In this document: piece by piece, positions 1 to 5,636 of the stretch
How the letters are laid out: each line of letters opens with the position of its first letter
Numbering within the stretch: position 1 is the first letter of the stretch
From: JANRKN01 sp033763435
GTDB taxonomy: Bacteria > Planctomycetota > Phycisphaerae > Phycisphaerales > UBA1924
Assembly: GCA_033763435.1 (NCBI GenBank)
Contig: JANRKN010000129.1
Coordinates: 1 to 7,670 of the forward strand
Length of the DNA stretch: 7,670 nucleotides
Direction: 5' to 3'
Program-made: the position numbers and the translations under genes
The notes under the pieces: generated by a model
The model's database searches: none
The model's input: the letters and a program-made list of their open reading frames with translations, nothing else
What the model was told of the DNA's origin: nothing

Positions 1-1
1 G

Positions 2-280
2 CTGGAGCTCAAGCTCGGCCGCCCGGTCGAGTATCTCGCGTATCCGTTCGGCGATGTCGACGAGCGCGTGATCGAAGCCACCCGCGCCGCGGGCTATCGC
101 GCCGCGATCGGCACGGAAAGCTCCATCCTCCAGAAGCGCGCGGACCGCTGGACCCTCAACCGCGTGTTCGTGGGCTATACCGACGGCCTCGACGTCTTCC
201 GTGCCCGCCTCGAAGGGCGCGAGGTCCCGGGCGCCGCGGGCGGTGGTGGTGGCGCTGGTGGGGGTGGGGGAGCCGGCTGA
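2..280 (+). CDS. Polysaccharide deacetylase (NodB-type), C-terminal part only
   Basis: This is the last 92 codons of a gene that begins left of the window; the reading frame is open from base 2 to the TGA at 278-280. The visible part matches the C-terminal end of NodB-homology (carbohydrate esterase 4-like) domains: a YLAYPFGD strand, then an Asp-Glu-Arg-Val helix, AAGYRAAIGTE, and a late Asn-Arg-Val segment. Family members remove N- or O-acetyl groups from polymers such as peptidoglycan, chitin or exopolysaccharide, usually outside the cytoplasm. The metal-binding Asp/His motifs lie upstream and cannot be checked, so substrate and activity are unknown. The last 15 residues or so are nearly all Gly and Ala, encoded by a G-rich simple-sequence stretch, which is unusual for the family. 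A GTG at 68 is an internal Val codon, not a start. The next gene converges on this one with a single base between stops. Confidence 0.8.
   Translation: MELKLGRPVEYLAYPFGDVDERVIEATRAAGYRAAIGTESSILQKRADRWTLNRVFVGYTDGLDVFRARLEGREVPGAAGGGGGAGGGGGAG
236..277 (+). repeat. G-rich simple-sequence stretch coding a Gly/Ala tail
   Basis: A run of GGT/GGC/GGG codons ends in two tracts of five G (260-264 and 266-270) separated by one T. It codes the Gly-Gly-Gly-Gly-Gly-Ala tail of the deacetylase. The dense G-tracts could fold as a two-tetrad G-quadruplex on the plus strand, and such tracts are prone to length change by slippage. Both statements are inference from base composition. Confidence 0.6.
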
Positions 281-281
281 G

Positions 282-728
282 TCAGGCGCCGCCGTCGTCC
301 TTGCGATCGTCGTCGCGGTCGTGTTCCTCCGAGGCCGAGTCCTCGGGCGGGAACATGACCAGCAGCGCGAGCGACAGCACCGAGAGAATTCCGACGACGC
401 AGACGAAAATCACCGCCAGCCGCACCGATCCGATCCACGCAAGCCCGACCACCGACGCGCTGGAGAAGACCGTGAGCACCCAGCTGATGATCAGGTCGCG
501 CCGGGGCATCCGCGCGAGCATCGCCGCGACGGTCCGGTGCTGCCACGCCGCGAGCAGCAGCGTCGCCGCGTTCACGCCCAGGAATACAAGCGTCAGGTAG
601 GTCTGGCCGATCGCGTAGATCGCCGCGCCGGTCCCCGCGGCCACCAGCGCCGACGTCGCCAGCGACATGCCCGCCGAGCGCGCGAGCGACCTCGGGGGCG
701 GCGTGTGAGGATTCGGTTCATCCGGCAT
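282..728 (-). CDS. Small membrane protein with four predicted helices, function unknown
   Basis: A 148-residue protein if it starts at the ATG at 728. A GTG at 743 would add five residues (YART after the start); ATG is preferred because the product then opens with a soluble Pro-rich stretch (MPDEPNPHTPPP). Neither start has a clear Shine-Dalgarno sequence. Four hydrophobic segments lie at roughly residues 20-40, 43-62, 76-98 and 101-124, so it should sit in the inner membrane. Basic residues (Arg-Arg-Asp) lie between helices two and three, and the C-terminal 20 or so residues are strongly acidic with Asp/Glu/Lys/Arg runs. I do not recognise a named family. It is divergent from the lipid kinase gene (54 bases between starts) and convergent with the deacetylase, so it appears to be a single-gene unit. 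High-GC third positions fit real coding. Confidence 0.7.
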   Translation of the reverse strand: MPDEPNPHTPPPRSLARSAGMSLATSALVAAGTGAAIYAIGQTYLTLVFLGVNAATLLLAAWQHRTVAAMLARMPRRDLIISWVLTVFSSASVVGLAWIGSVRLAVIFVCVVGILSVLSLALLVMFPPEDSASEEHDRDDDRKDDGGA

Positions 729-782
729 CGTGCGAGCGTACACCGGCCCGCAGCGTGTGTCCGGCGCGTACCGTCAAGCCCG

Positions 783-1673
783 ATGCGCGATGCGCCCATC
801 CACGCCGCACTCGTCGTCAACCCCGCCTCGGGCAAGGGCCGCGCGGCCCGCGTGGCCGACGCGCTCGAATCGCATCTGCGCGCCGCGGGCGTCGAGATCT
901 CGCGCGCCCACGTGGACGCGATGGACACGCTGCTCGGCTCGGGTCCTCCGCTCACCGCCGTCCTCCTCGTCGGGGGCGACGGCACCGTCCATCACGCGCT
1001 CGCCGCTCTCCGCCGCGCGGGCGTTCCCCTCTGGCACGTCCCGACCGGCACCGAGAATCTCATCGCGCGCGAGCTTGGGCACTCCGCGCGTCCCGAGTCG
1101 GTCCTCGCCGCGCTCCGCGCCGGGCGCACCCGCGCGCTCGACCTCATCGAGATCTCGCCAGCCTCAGGCGGCTCTCGCACCCTTGCGGCCATCATGCTGA
1201 GCGTCGGCCCCGACGCGGGCGTCGTCGCGCGACTCGAAGCCTCCCGCTCCGGTCCGATCACGCACGCAAGCTATCTCCGCCCCGCCCTCGCCGAGGCCTT
1301 TGCGCCCGCACTCGCGCCGATCTCGCTCTGGGCCGAGGGGCGCTGCATCGTCGAGTCGCGCCCGGGCTGGCTGGTCGTGGCCAACATGCGGTCCTTCGGC
1401 GCGCGCATCAACCCCTGCCCCGATGCGGACCCCTCCGACCGCGTGCTCGATGCGATGTTCCTCCCCGCCGCCAGCACCGCCCGCGTGCTCCTGGGCATGG
1501 CTTGCCTGCGAGCGGGCCTCACTCCGCCCGGCGCGCTCAGGCTCCGCGCGCGTGAGTTCACGCTCCTGCGCGGCGCATGCCCCGCGCAAGTCGACGGCGA
1601 AGTCTTCGCCGAACCGTGGAGCCTCGTCACGCTGCGGGCAGTGGGGGAGTTGTCCGTGCTGGCGCCCGCGTGA
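783..1673 (+). CDS. Diacylglycerol kinase / YegS-like lipid kinase
   Basis: A 296-residue protein, the usual length for the bacterial DagK/YegS/BmrU group, which uses ATP to phosphorylate lipid alcohols such as diacylglycerol. The DAGK catalytic domain is seen at the N-terminus: NPASGKG at residues 13-19, the nucleotide-binding GGDGT at 64-68, and PTGTENLIARELG at 87-99, corresponding to the family's P-x-GT-x-N-x-x-A-R segment. Near the C-terminus a QVDGE motif (Asp271-Gly272-Glu273) matches the conserved DGE of the second domain. No signal peptide or membrane segment is visible, as expected for a cytosolic enzyme acting at the membrane face. The ATG at 783 fits the family N-terminus; the frame is open upstream to 201, but that sequence is Arg-rich antisense to the membrane protein gene. 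No strong ribosome-binding site precedes the ATG. Lipid substrate cannot be assigned from sequence alone. Confidence 0.87.
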   Translation: MRDAPIHAALVVNPASGKGRAARVADALESHLRAAGVEISRAHVDAMDTLLGSGPPLTAVLLVGGDGTVHHALAALRRAGVPLWHVPTGTENLIARELGHSARPESVLAALRAGRTRALDLIEISPASGGSRTLAAIMLSVGPDAGVVARLEASRSGPITHASYLRPALAEAFAPALAPISLWAEGRCIVESRPGWLVVANMRSFGARINPCPDADPSDRVLDAMFLPAASTARVLLGMACLRAGLTPPGALRLRAREFTLLRGACPAQVDGEVFAEPWSLVTLRAVGELSVLAPA

Positions 1674-1687
1674 GCAAGCGCGACGCG

Positions 1688-1715
1688 CGGACCTCAGCGG
1701 CCGGACCTCAGCAGC
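1688..1715. repeat. 14-bp tandem duplication across the GH16 stop codon
   Basis: Two adjacent 14-base units, 1688-1701 and 1702-1715, share CGGACCTCAGC and differ at one of 14 positions. The right unit contains the stop codon of the minus-strand GH16 gene (TCA at 1708-1710), so the duplication sits exactly at the gene's end, in the 34-base gap between two convergent genes. It looks like a small local duplication. I see no clear terminator hairpin in this gap. Confidence 0.55.
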
Positions 1716-3123
1716 CGTTGCTGAACGCCGTGACGAACGCGATGAAGTCGTCGGAGTCGGTGAAGCCGCTCTCGTCAAAGTCCGCGCACGTTTCACCGCC
1801 CCCGAACGCATCGACGTACACGATGAAGTCGTCAGAGTCGACGAACCCTGAGCGGTCGACGTCCGCGGGGCAGAACTCGACCGGCACAAGCTCGACATCG
1901 TCCATGAACGCCGCGCCAGCCGCCATCGCGGGCTGGCTGAACTGAAGCACGAGCCGCACGCGCGCGGTCCCCGCGGGCGCGACGCCCGTCACAACCACGC
2001 GCTGCCATTCGTTCAGCGGCGAGTTGGCATCGAGCGAGCGGTCGCTGACGCTGGAGATCAGCGCGCCCGCGGCCGTGCGGAACTCCACGATCGTCGAGGC
2101 GAAGTTCGCGCCCTGCATCCGGTCGGCGCTGTTGTTCATCCAGTACGCCGTCGCGCGCCAGCGCTCGCCGGCCGCCGCCGCGAACTCCTGGTGCATCGTC
2201 GACGTGTTCGCCGCCCCGGTGAAGCGCCCGAACAGCTTGCCCGCGTCGGCCGCGCTGCGGGGCGAGAACGGCTCCGCGTACGCAGCGCCGCTGAACGTCC
2301 AGTTCGCCGGGCGGTTACCGCTGGCCTGGGTTTCGAACCCGCCGTTCGCGAGGCGATTCAACCCGCCGTCGCGCCGGTACGCGCGAACCCAGTCGACGAC
2401 ATGCGACTGCGGGAACACCGTCGTCGCGTCGGGGTTGCCGGGCCAGTTGCCGCCCACGGCCGTGTTGATGATCATGTAGAACGGCTGCGCGGGCACCGCC
2501 TGCGTATGGATCGCCCGCAGCGTCTCATCGACGTAGAACTCCATGCGATCCGGGAACCAGTCGACGCGGAACGTGTGGAAATCCGCCGAGAAATCGGGGC
2601 CCGTGAACGCCGTCGTCTGATACGGCACATTGGGCCAGACGCCCCAGTGGTTGCTCATGTAGACCGTAAACGGGTCGTGCCCGAGCAGCTCCATGATGTC
2701 GATCTCGGGCGGCCATTGCCCGTTCTCAGGCAGCATCCAGAACGCGGGCCACAACCCGCGGGTCCTGGGCATCTTCGCCCGGTACTCGAACCGGCCGAAG
2801 GTCTGCGAGAACTTCCCGCGCGTCTCGACAAGGCCCGAGGTGTACTGCCGCCCGCCCATGTTCTGGCGGCGCGAGATCAGCGACATCACGCCGTTGTTCA
2901 CGACGACGTTCGCGGGCGCGTAGTACTGCAGCTCGTTGTTCTTGATCAGCGCCGCGTTTTCCGCGCGCCACTTGGTCGTGTCCAGGTTGAAGCCGTTGAA
3001 CTCGTCGTCAAACGTCATCACCCAGCCGGGGGGAGAGCACCCGCCGACACCCTGCGCGATCGCCGGCGCGCACGCCGCGGCCAGAAGGGTCGTCGTCGTC
3101 CACGCCAGCGTCCGCTTGGTCAT
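1708..3123 (-). CDS. Exported GH16 beta-glucanase (laminarinase type) with binding-like module and dockerin-like tail
   Basis: A 471-residue secreted enzyme that should hydrolyse internal beta-1,3 (or mixed) glucan bonds. Residues 1-23 form a signal peptide ending in AIA before Gln; a Cys at 18 gives a poor lipobox, so a lipoprotein is less likely. The GH16 domain spans about 34-251. It holds GLWPAFWMLP (123-132) and the catalytic motif E140-I-D142-I-M-E145, the E-x-D-x-x-E form with the bulge found in laminarinases, rather than the E-x-D-x-E form of lichenases. Residues 255-417 are a jelly-roll-like module homologous to the whole of the protein at 4798-5538. Residues 418-471 are two EF-hand-like loops (D421/D423/S425/D429/D432, and the same pattern from D448) ending in Gly-Cys, like the 'GC-type' dockerin domain described in Phycisphaerae. 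Start: ATG at 3123 has GGGAG seven bases upstream; the longer start at 3162 would put polar residues before the signal peptide. It lies 52 bases after GH1, probably co-transcribed. Confidence 0.93.
   Translation of the reverse strand: MTKRTLAWTTTTLLAAACAPAIAQGVGGCSPPGWVMTFDDEFNGFNLDTTKWRAENAALIKNNELQYYAPANVVVNNGVMSLISRRQNMGGRQYTSGLVETRGKFSQTFGRFEYRAKMPRTRGLWPAFWMLPENGQWPPEIDIMELLGHDPFTVYMSNHWGVWPNVPYQTTAFTGPDFSADFHTFRVDWFPDRMEFYVDETLRAIHTQAVPAQPFYMIINTAVGGNWPGNPDATTVFPQSHVVDWVRAYRRDGGLNRLANGGFETQASGNRPANWTFSGAAYAEPFSPRSAADAGKLFGRFTGAANTSTMHQEFAAAAGERWRATAYWMNNSADRMQGANFASTIVEFRTAAGALISSVSDRSLDANSPLNEWQRVVVTGVAPAGTARVRLVLQFSQPAMAAGAAFMDDVELVPVEFCPADVDRSGFVDSDDFIVYVDAFGGGETCADFDESGFTDSDDFIAFVTAFSNGC
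1711..2361 (-). repeat. Binding-like plus dockerin-like cassette, copy 1 (inside GH16)
   Basis: This segment codes residues 255-470 of the GH16 protein and is paralogous to 4801-5469. Shared landmarks in the same order are N-G/P-x-FE, AYxEPxxPR, K-x-FG-x-F, QEF-x-A-x-AGE, RAxAYW, MQ-x-x-NFA, G-x-LIS, LDAxSP, APAGTA-x-VR, GAA-x-x-DDV, and two DSDDF loops. At DNA level the four DSDDF-coding stretches (near 1744, 1825, 4837 and 4918) are close to identical, all carrying GAAGTCGTC followed by a GAGTC. Confidence 0.85.
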
Positions 3124-3130
3124 CCACGCG

Positions 3131-3135
3131 CTCCC
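3131..3135 (-). promoter_or_regulatory. Shine-Dalgarno site for GH16
   Basis: GGGAG on the minus strand, seven bases before the ATG at 3123. It fixes that ATG as the start in preference to the in-frame codon at 3162, and the resulting protein begins directly with a signal peptide. Confidence 0.65.
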
Positions 3136-3175
3136 GGATTCGTCTCGCCCCGCCCGCATCAACCCGTCAGCCGAT

Positions 3176-4675
3176 TCATCCGCCCCGCGGCGGCTTCGTC
3201 GGCGGCTTCATCTCCGCCAGGTGAGGCGTCCGCGCCCCATTGGTGCTCACGCCCGCCGTCCCATTCGCCGAACCCACACCCGGGGTTGCACCGCTCAGCA
3301 GCTCGCCCGCCGTGGCCGACGCCGGCGCCAGCAGCGACGACCCGTTGGTCCGGATCACGTCACGATACCAGTACGCCGAGTCCTTGGGCGTCCGCTTGAG
3401 CGTCTGGAAGTCCACATGCACCAGCCCGAAGCGCATCTGGTACCCCTCGGCCCACTCGAAGTTGTCCATGATCGACCAGTGGAAGTAGCCCGTCGCGATT
3501 CCCTCGCGCGACGCCCGCGCAAGCTGCAGCAGATACCGCCTCGTGAAATCGATCCGCTGCGGGTCCGCCACGCGCCCGGAAAGGTCGGGCCAGTCCAGGT
3601 TCGCCAGACCGTTCTCCGTGATCACCACCGGCAGCCCATAGCGCTCATGGATGAACCGCGGGCCCCAGTACAGCGACTCGGGCGCGACCGGCCACTTGAA
3701 CGCCGTCTGCGCAAATCCCGGCTCACGCGTGATCACACGCGCCTGACCGTCCGGCCCCGCCTCGACCGGCGTGCCCTGATAGATGTTCACGCCGTAGAAG
3801 TCGAGCGGCTGGCAGATCGTCTCCATGTCACCCGCCGCGACCCGCGGCGCGTCCATGCCGAACACCCGAAGCCCGTCCTCCGGATACGCCCCGCGGCAGA
3901 CCGGATCCGCCCACCACGTGTTGTTCCACGTGTCCGCGCGGTGCACGCTCATCGAGAGCTTCCGCGCCGCCTCAATGTCCGCCTCGCTCTCGCTCCCCGG
4001 ATACCACACGTGCCCGACCGGCGCCCACCCGACGAACGGCCTCTGCCGCGCGTGCGCCCGGATCACCTGCACCGCCTCGCCGTGCGCCAGCAGCGTGTGA
4101 TGCCCCGCGAGCAGACGCTCGCGCATCGACAGCTTCAGCCCCGGCGCGTGCGTGCCGTCGCCGTGGCCCAGCGAGATGTACACCTGCGGCTCGTTGATCG
4201 TCATCCAGTGCTTGACGCGATCGCTCAGCCGATCCACCACCACCCGCGAATACTCGGCAAACCACCTCGCGCTCTCGCGGTTGAGCCATCCGCCCTGCAG
4301 CTGCAGCTCATACGGGAAATCCCAGTGGAACAGCGTCGCCCACGGCTCGATCCCCGCCGCGAGCAGCTCGTCCACCAGACGGTCATAAAACCCCAGCCCC
4401 GCCGGGTTCACGCGCCCGCGCCCCTCGGGCATCACCCTCGGCCAGGCGATCGAGAACCGATACGCCTTCAGTCCGAGCTCGCGCATCATCGCGACGTCCT
4501 CGGGCATCCGGTGATAGTGGTCGCACGCGACCGCGCCCGTGTGCCCGTGAAGCACCGCGCCCGGCTTATCGCAGAACTCGTCCCAGACCGACAGCCCCCG
4601 CCCGTCATCACGCGCGGCGCCCTCAATCTGATACGAACTCGACGCGCTTCCCCACACGAATCCTTCGCGGAACAT
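3176..4675 (-). CDS. GH1 beta-glucosidase
   Basis: A 499-residue glycoside hydrolase family 1 enzyme, which releases glucose from the non-reducing end of beta-linked oligosaccharides with retention. The TIM-barrel opens at once with FVWGSASSSYQIEGA (Gln16 binds glucose). Other landmarks are FHWDFP (116-121), the acid/base Glu162 in TINEPQ, the nucleophile Glu354 in VITENG, and the subsite -1 residues Trp400, Glu407 and Trp408 in HWSIMDNFEWAEGY. No signal peptide is present, so it should act in the cytoplasm on imported oligosaccharides. From about residue 445 the protein continues with a roughly 55-residue tail of Ala, Ser, Gly, Thr and Pro that is not part of the GH1 fold. The start at 4675 is chosen because GGGAG lies six bases upstream and the product fits the family N-terminus; a GTG at 4705 would add ten non-conserved residues. 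It lies upstream of GH16, 52 bases away on the same strand, suggesting an operon. GH1 members may also cut beta-galactosides or other aryl glycosides. Confidence 0.95.
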   Translation of the reverse strand: MFREGFVWGSASSSYQIEGAARDDGRGLSVWDEFCDKPGAVLHGHTGAVACDHYHRMPEDVAMMRELGLKAYRFSIAWPRVMPEGRGRVNPAGLGFYDRLVDELLAAGIEPWATLFHWDFPYELQLQGGWLNRESARWFAEYSRVVVDRLSDRVKHWMTINEPQVYISLGHGDGTHAPGLKLSMRERLLAGHHTLLAHGEAVQVIRAHARQRPFVGWAPVGHVWYPGSESEADIEAARKLSMSVHRADTWNNTWWADPVCRGAYPEDGLRVFGMDAPRVAAGDMETICQPLDFYGVNIYQGTPVEAGPDGQARVITREPGFAQTAFKWPVAPESLYWGPRFIHERYGLPVVITENGLANLDWPDLSGRVADPQRIDFTRRYLLQLARASREGIATGYFHWSIMDNFEWAEGYQMRFGLVHVDFQTLKRTPKDSAYWYRDVIRTNGSSLLAPASATAGELLSGATPGVGSANGTAGVSTNGARTPHLAEMKPPTKPPRGG

Positions 4676-4681
4676 CCGTGA

Positions 4682-4686
4682 CTCCC
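4682..4686 (-). promoter_or_regulatory. Shine-Dalgarno site for GH1
   Basis: GGGAG on the minus strand, six bases before the ATG at 4675. It decides for that ATG over the in-frame GTG at 4705. Confidence 0.65.
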
Positions 4687-4688
4687 AT

Positions 4689-4698
4689 ATCACGTGAT
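4689..4698. promoter_or_regulatory. Candidate operator: perfect palindrome ATCACGTGAT before GH1
   Basis: A 10-base perfect inverted repeat with a central CG, immediately upstream of the GH1 ribosome-binding site. LacI-family operators are typically even palindromes with a central CG step, and a LacI-type regulator sits at the right end of this cluster. The link is inference; only one copy of this exact sequence was noticed in the window. Confidence 0.3.
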
Positions 4699-4722
4699 CA
4701 AACACTGAGCATGCAAATGGGG

Positions 4723-4764
4723 GCGGAGCGCCCCCCCGTCCGAGGTTCGGGGGGGCCGCTCCGC
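4723..4764 (-). terminator. Strong G/C hairpin after the binding-like protein gene
   Basis: Arms 4723-4738 and 4748-4764 pair over 16 bases with one bulged base (extra C at 4756 or 4757) and a nine-base loop (TCCGAGGTT). Each arm has a run of seven C or G. It starts 34 bases past the stop codon of the minus-strand gene ending at 4798 and precedes the GH1 start, so it probably ends or attenuates transcription from the upstream genes. The downstream side has only a short T-run (CCATTTGC), so it is not a textbook intrinsic terminator; an mRNA-stabilising 3' stem is an alternative. Confidence 0.55.
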
Positions 4765-4797
4765 AACGCCCTGGGGGGAATCGTCTGAGGTCTCGGC

Positions 4798-5538
4798 TTA
4801 GTTGCAGCCGACTTCGAACGCGCTCACGTAGAACACGAAGTCGTCCGAGTCGACGAAGCCCGAGCCGTCCACGTCCGACGTCTCATCGCCCGCCGAGAAC
4901 ATGTTCACGAACGCGACGAAGTCGTCCGAGTCCACGAAGCCCGAGCCGTCAAAGTCCGCGACGCAGTTGGGGTTCAGCCGGCGGAACGTCACGTCGTCGG
5001 CCCACGCCGCGCCGCCGATGAACGTGCCTTCGCCCGGCTGCAGGAACAGCAGCACCACGCGCACGAACGCCGTGCCCGCGGGCGCCGTGCCCTGCGTCAC
5101 CGCCTGAATCCACGTGTCGGTCGGCGAGCTCGCGTCCAGCGCACGCGTCGAATCGAACGAAATCAGCTCGCCGATATTGTCGCGATACTCGAGGTTCAGC
5201 ACGGCGAAGTTGTCCGCCTGCATCTGATCGTTGAACTGCGCGTTCGGGTCCTGCAGCTGGTTGTACCAGTAAGCGGAAGCGCGGAAGGTCTCACCCGCCG
5301 AAGCCGGGAACTCCTGGAAGCAGCCCGAAACGTTGAACGTGCCCCAGAAGTTGCCGAAGAACTTCGCGCCCAGCGCGCCCGTCCGCGGATGCACCGGCTC
5401 AACGTACGCGTTGTTGAAGTTGATCCACCCCGAGAACCCGTTCTCGAAGCTGGGGTTCGTGACCAGGTTCTGCGCCGACGCGGCCGACGTGATCCCGGCA
5501 GCGGCGAACAGACCTAACGCAAGCGTGCGAAACTTCAT
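4798..5538 (-). CDS. Exported carbohydrate-binding-like protein with dockerin-like tail
   Basis: A 246-residue secreted protein with no catalytic domain. Residues 1-22 are a signal peptide (basic start, Leu/Ala core, ASA before Gln). Residues 24-188 start with NLVTNPSFENGFSGW, the typical opening of CBM4/9-like jelly-roll modules, and align along their full length with residues 255-417 of the GH16 protein. Residues 192-246 hold two EF-hand-like loops (D195/D197/S199/D203/D206 and D222/D224/S226/D230/D233), each with DSDDF, and end in Gly-Cys-Asn. Cys192 and Cys245 bracket this domain as in the GH16 protein. By shared module and context it probably binds the same glucan or the same surface site as GH16; binding has not been shown for this exact module, so this is inference. 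The start at 5538 has AAGGGAG seven bases upstream; the frame stays open further upstream only as Arg-rich sequence overlapping the pseudopilin gene. It lies 98 bases after the pseudopilin stop. Confidence 0.88.
   Translation of the reverse strand: MKFRTLALGLFAAAGITSAASAQNLVTNPSFENGFSGWINFNNAYVEPVHPRTGALGAKFFGNFWGTFNVSGCFQEFPASAGETFRASAYWYNQLQDPNAQFNDQMQADNFAVLNLEYRDNIGELISFDSTRALDASSPTDTWIQAVTQGTAPAGTAFVRVVLLFLQPGEGTFIGGAAWADDVTFRRLNPNCVADFDGSGFVDSDDFVAFVNMFSAGDETSDVDGSGFVDSDDFVFYVSAFEVGCN
4801..5469 (-). repeat. Binding-like plus dockerin-like cassette, copy 2 (stand-alone protein)
   Basis: This segment codes residues 24-246 of the exported protein and is the paralogue of the segment at 1711-2361 in GH16. 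It has short insertions relative to that copy, notably around the AYW-x-N to MQ region (about residues 93-105) and before GAA-x-x-DDV (about 168-175), so the two copies are not a recent identical duplication. Confidence 0.85.
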
Positions 5539-5545
5539 GACGATT

Positions 5546-5552
5546 CTCCCTT
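5546..5552 (-). promoter_or_regulatory. Shine-Dalgarno site for the binding-like protein
   Basis: AAGGGAG on the minus strand, seven bases before the ATG at 5538. It decides this start against the open frame that continues upstream to 5880. Confidence 0.65.
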
Positions 5553-5565
5553 GCTGCGCGCCCTC

Positions 5566-5581
5566 AACGGAGCGCTCTCTT
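5566..5581. promoter_or_regulatory. Candidate operator: imperfect palindrome around GAGCGCTC
   Basis: Sixteen bases AACGGAGCGCTCTCTT, with 12 of 16 positions symmetric and a perfect GAGCGCTC core centred on CG. It lies in the 98-base gap between the pseudopilin and the binding-like protein gene, 27 bases before the latter's ATG. The AGCGCT core resembles catabolite-type LacI-family (CcpA-like) operators. In DNA this GC-rich an eight-base palindrome can occur by chance, so this is only a candidate. Confidence 0.25.
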
Positions 5582-5636
5582 CCAAAGACCTCGAACAGAC
5601 TTCCCCCCGCGAGTCGGCGCGTCCGGCGCCGGCGGG

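Noticed and set aside
201..782. Upstream extension of the lipid kinase gene in the same frame
   Set aside because: The extra 194 residues are Arg/His-rich and antisense to the membrane protein; the kinase domain begins normally at the ATG at 783.
1741..1867. Repeats GAAGTCGTC...GAGTC as a DNA-level repeat array or CRISPR
   Set aside because: They are the codons for the DSDDF loops of the dockerin-like domain, in frame and explained by the protein repeat.
3068..3072. Cys18 of GH16 as a lipoprotein attachment site
   Set aside because: The residues before it (Ala-Ala-Ala) lack the usual Leu at -3, and a better type I cleavage site (AIA before Gln) follows.
2191..3399. Plus-strand open frame of 402 codons opposite GH16
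   Set aside because: Composition is Arg-rich and non-protein-like, and it overlaps the GH16 gene and the end of GH1 in antisense.
2936..4681. Long plus-strand open frame of 581 codons opposite GH1
   Set aside because: Arg/Pro/His-rich translation with no domain signal, lying antisense to a GH1 gene whose catalytic residues are all intact; typical shadow frame in GC-rich DNA.
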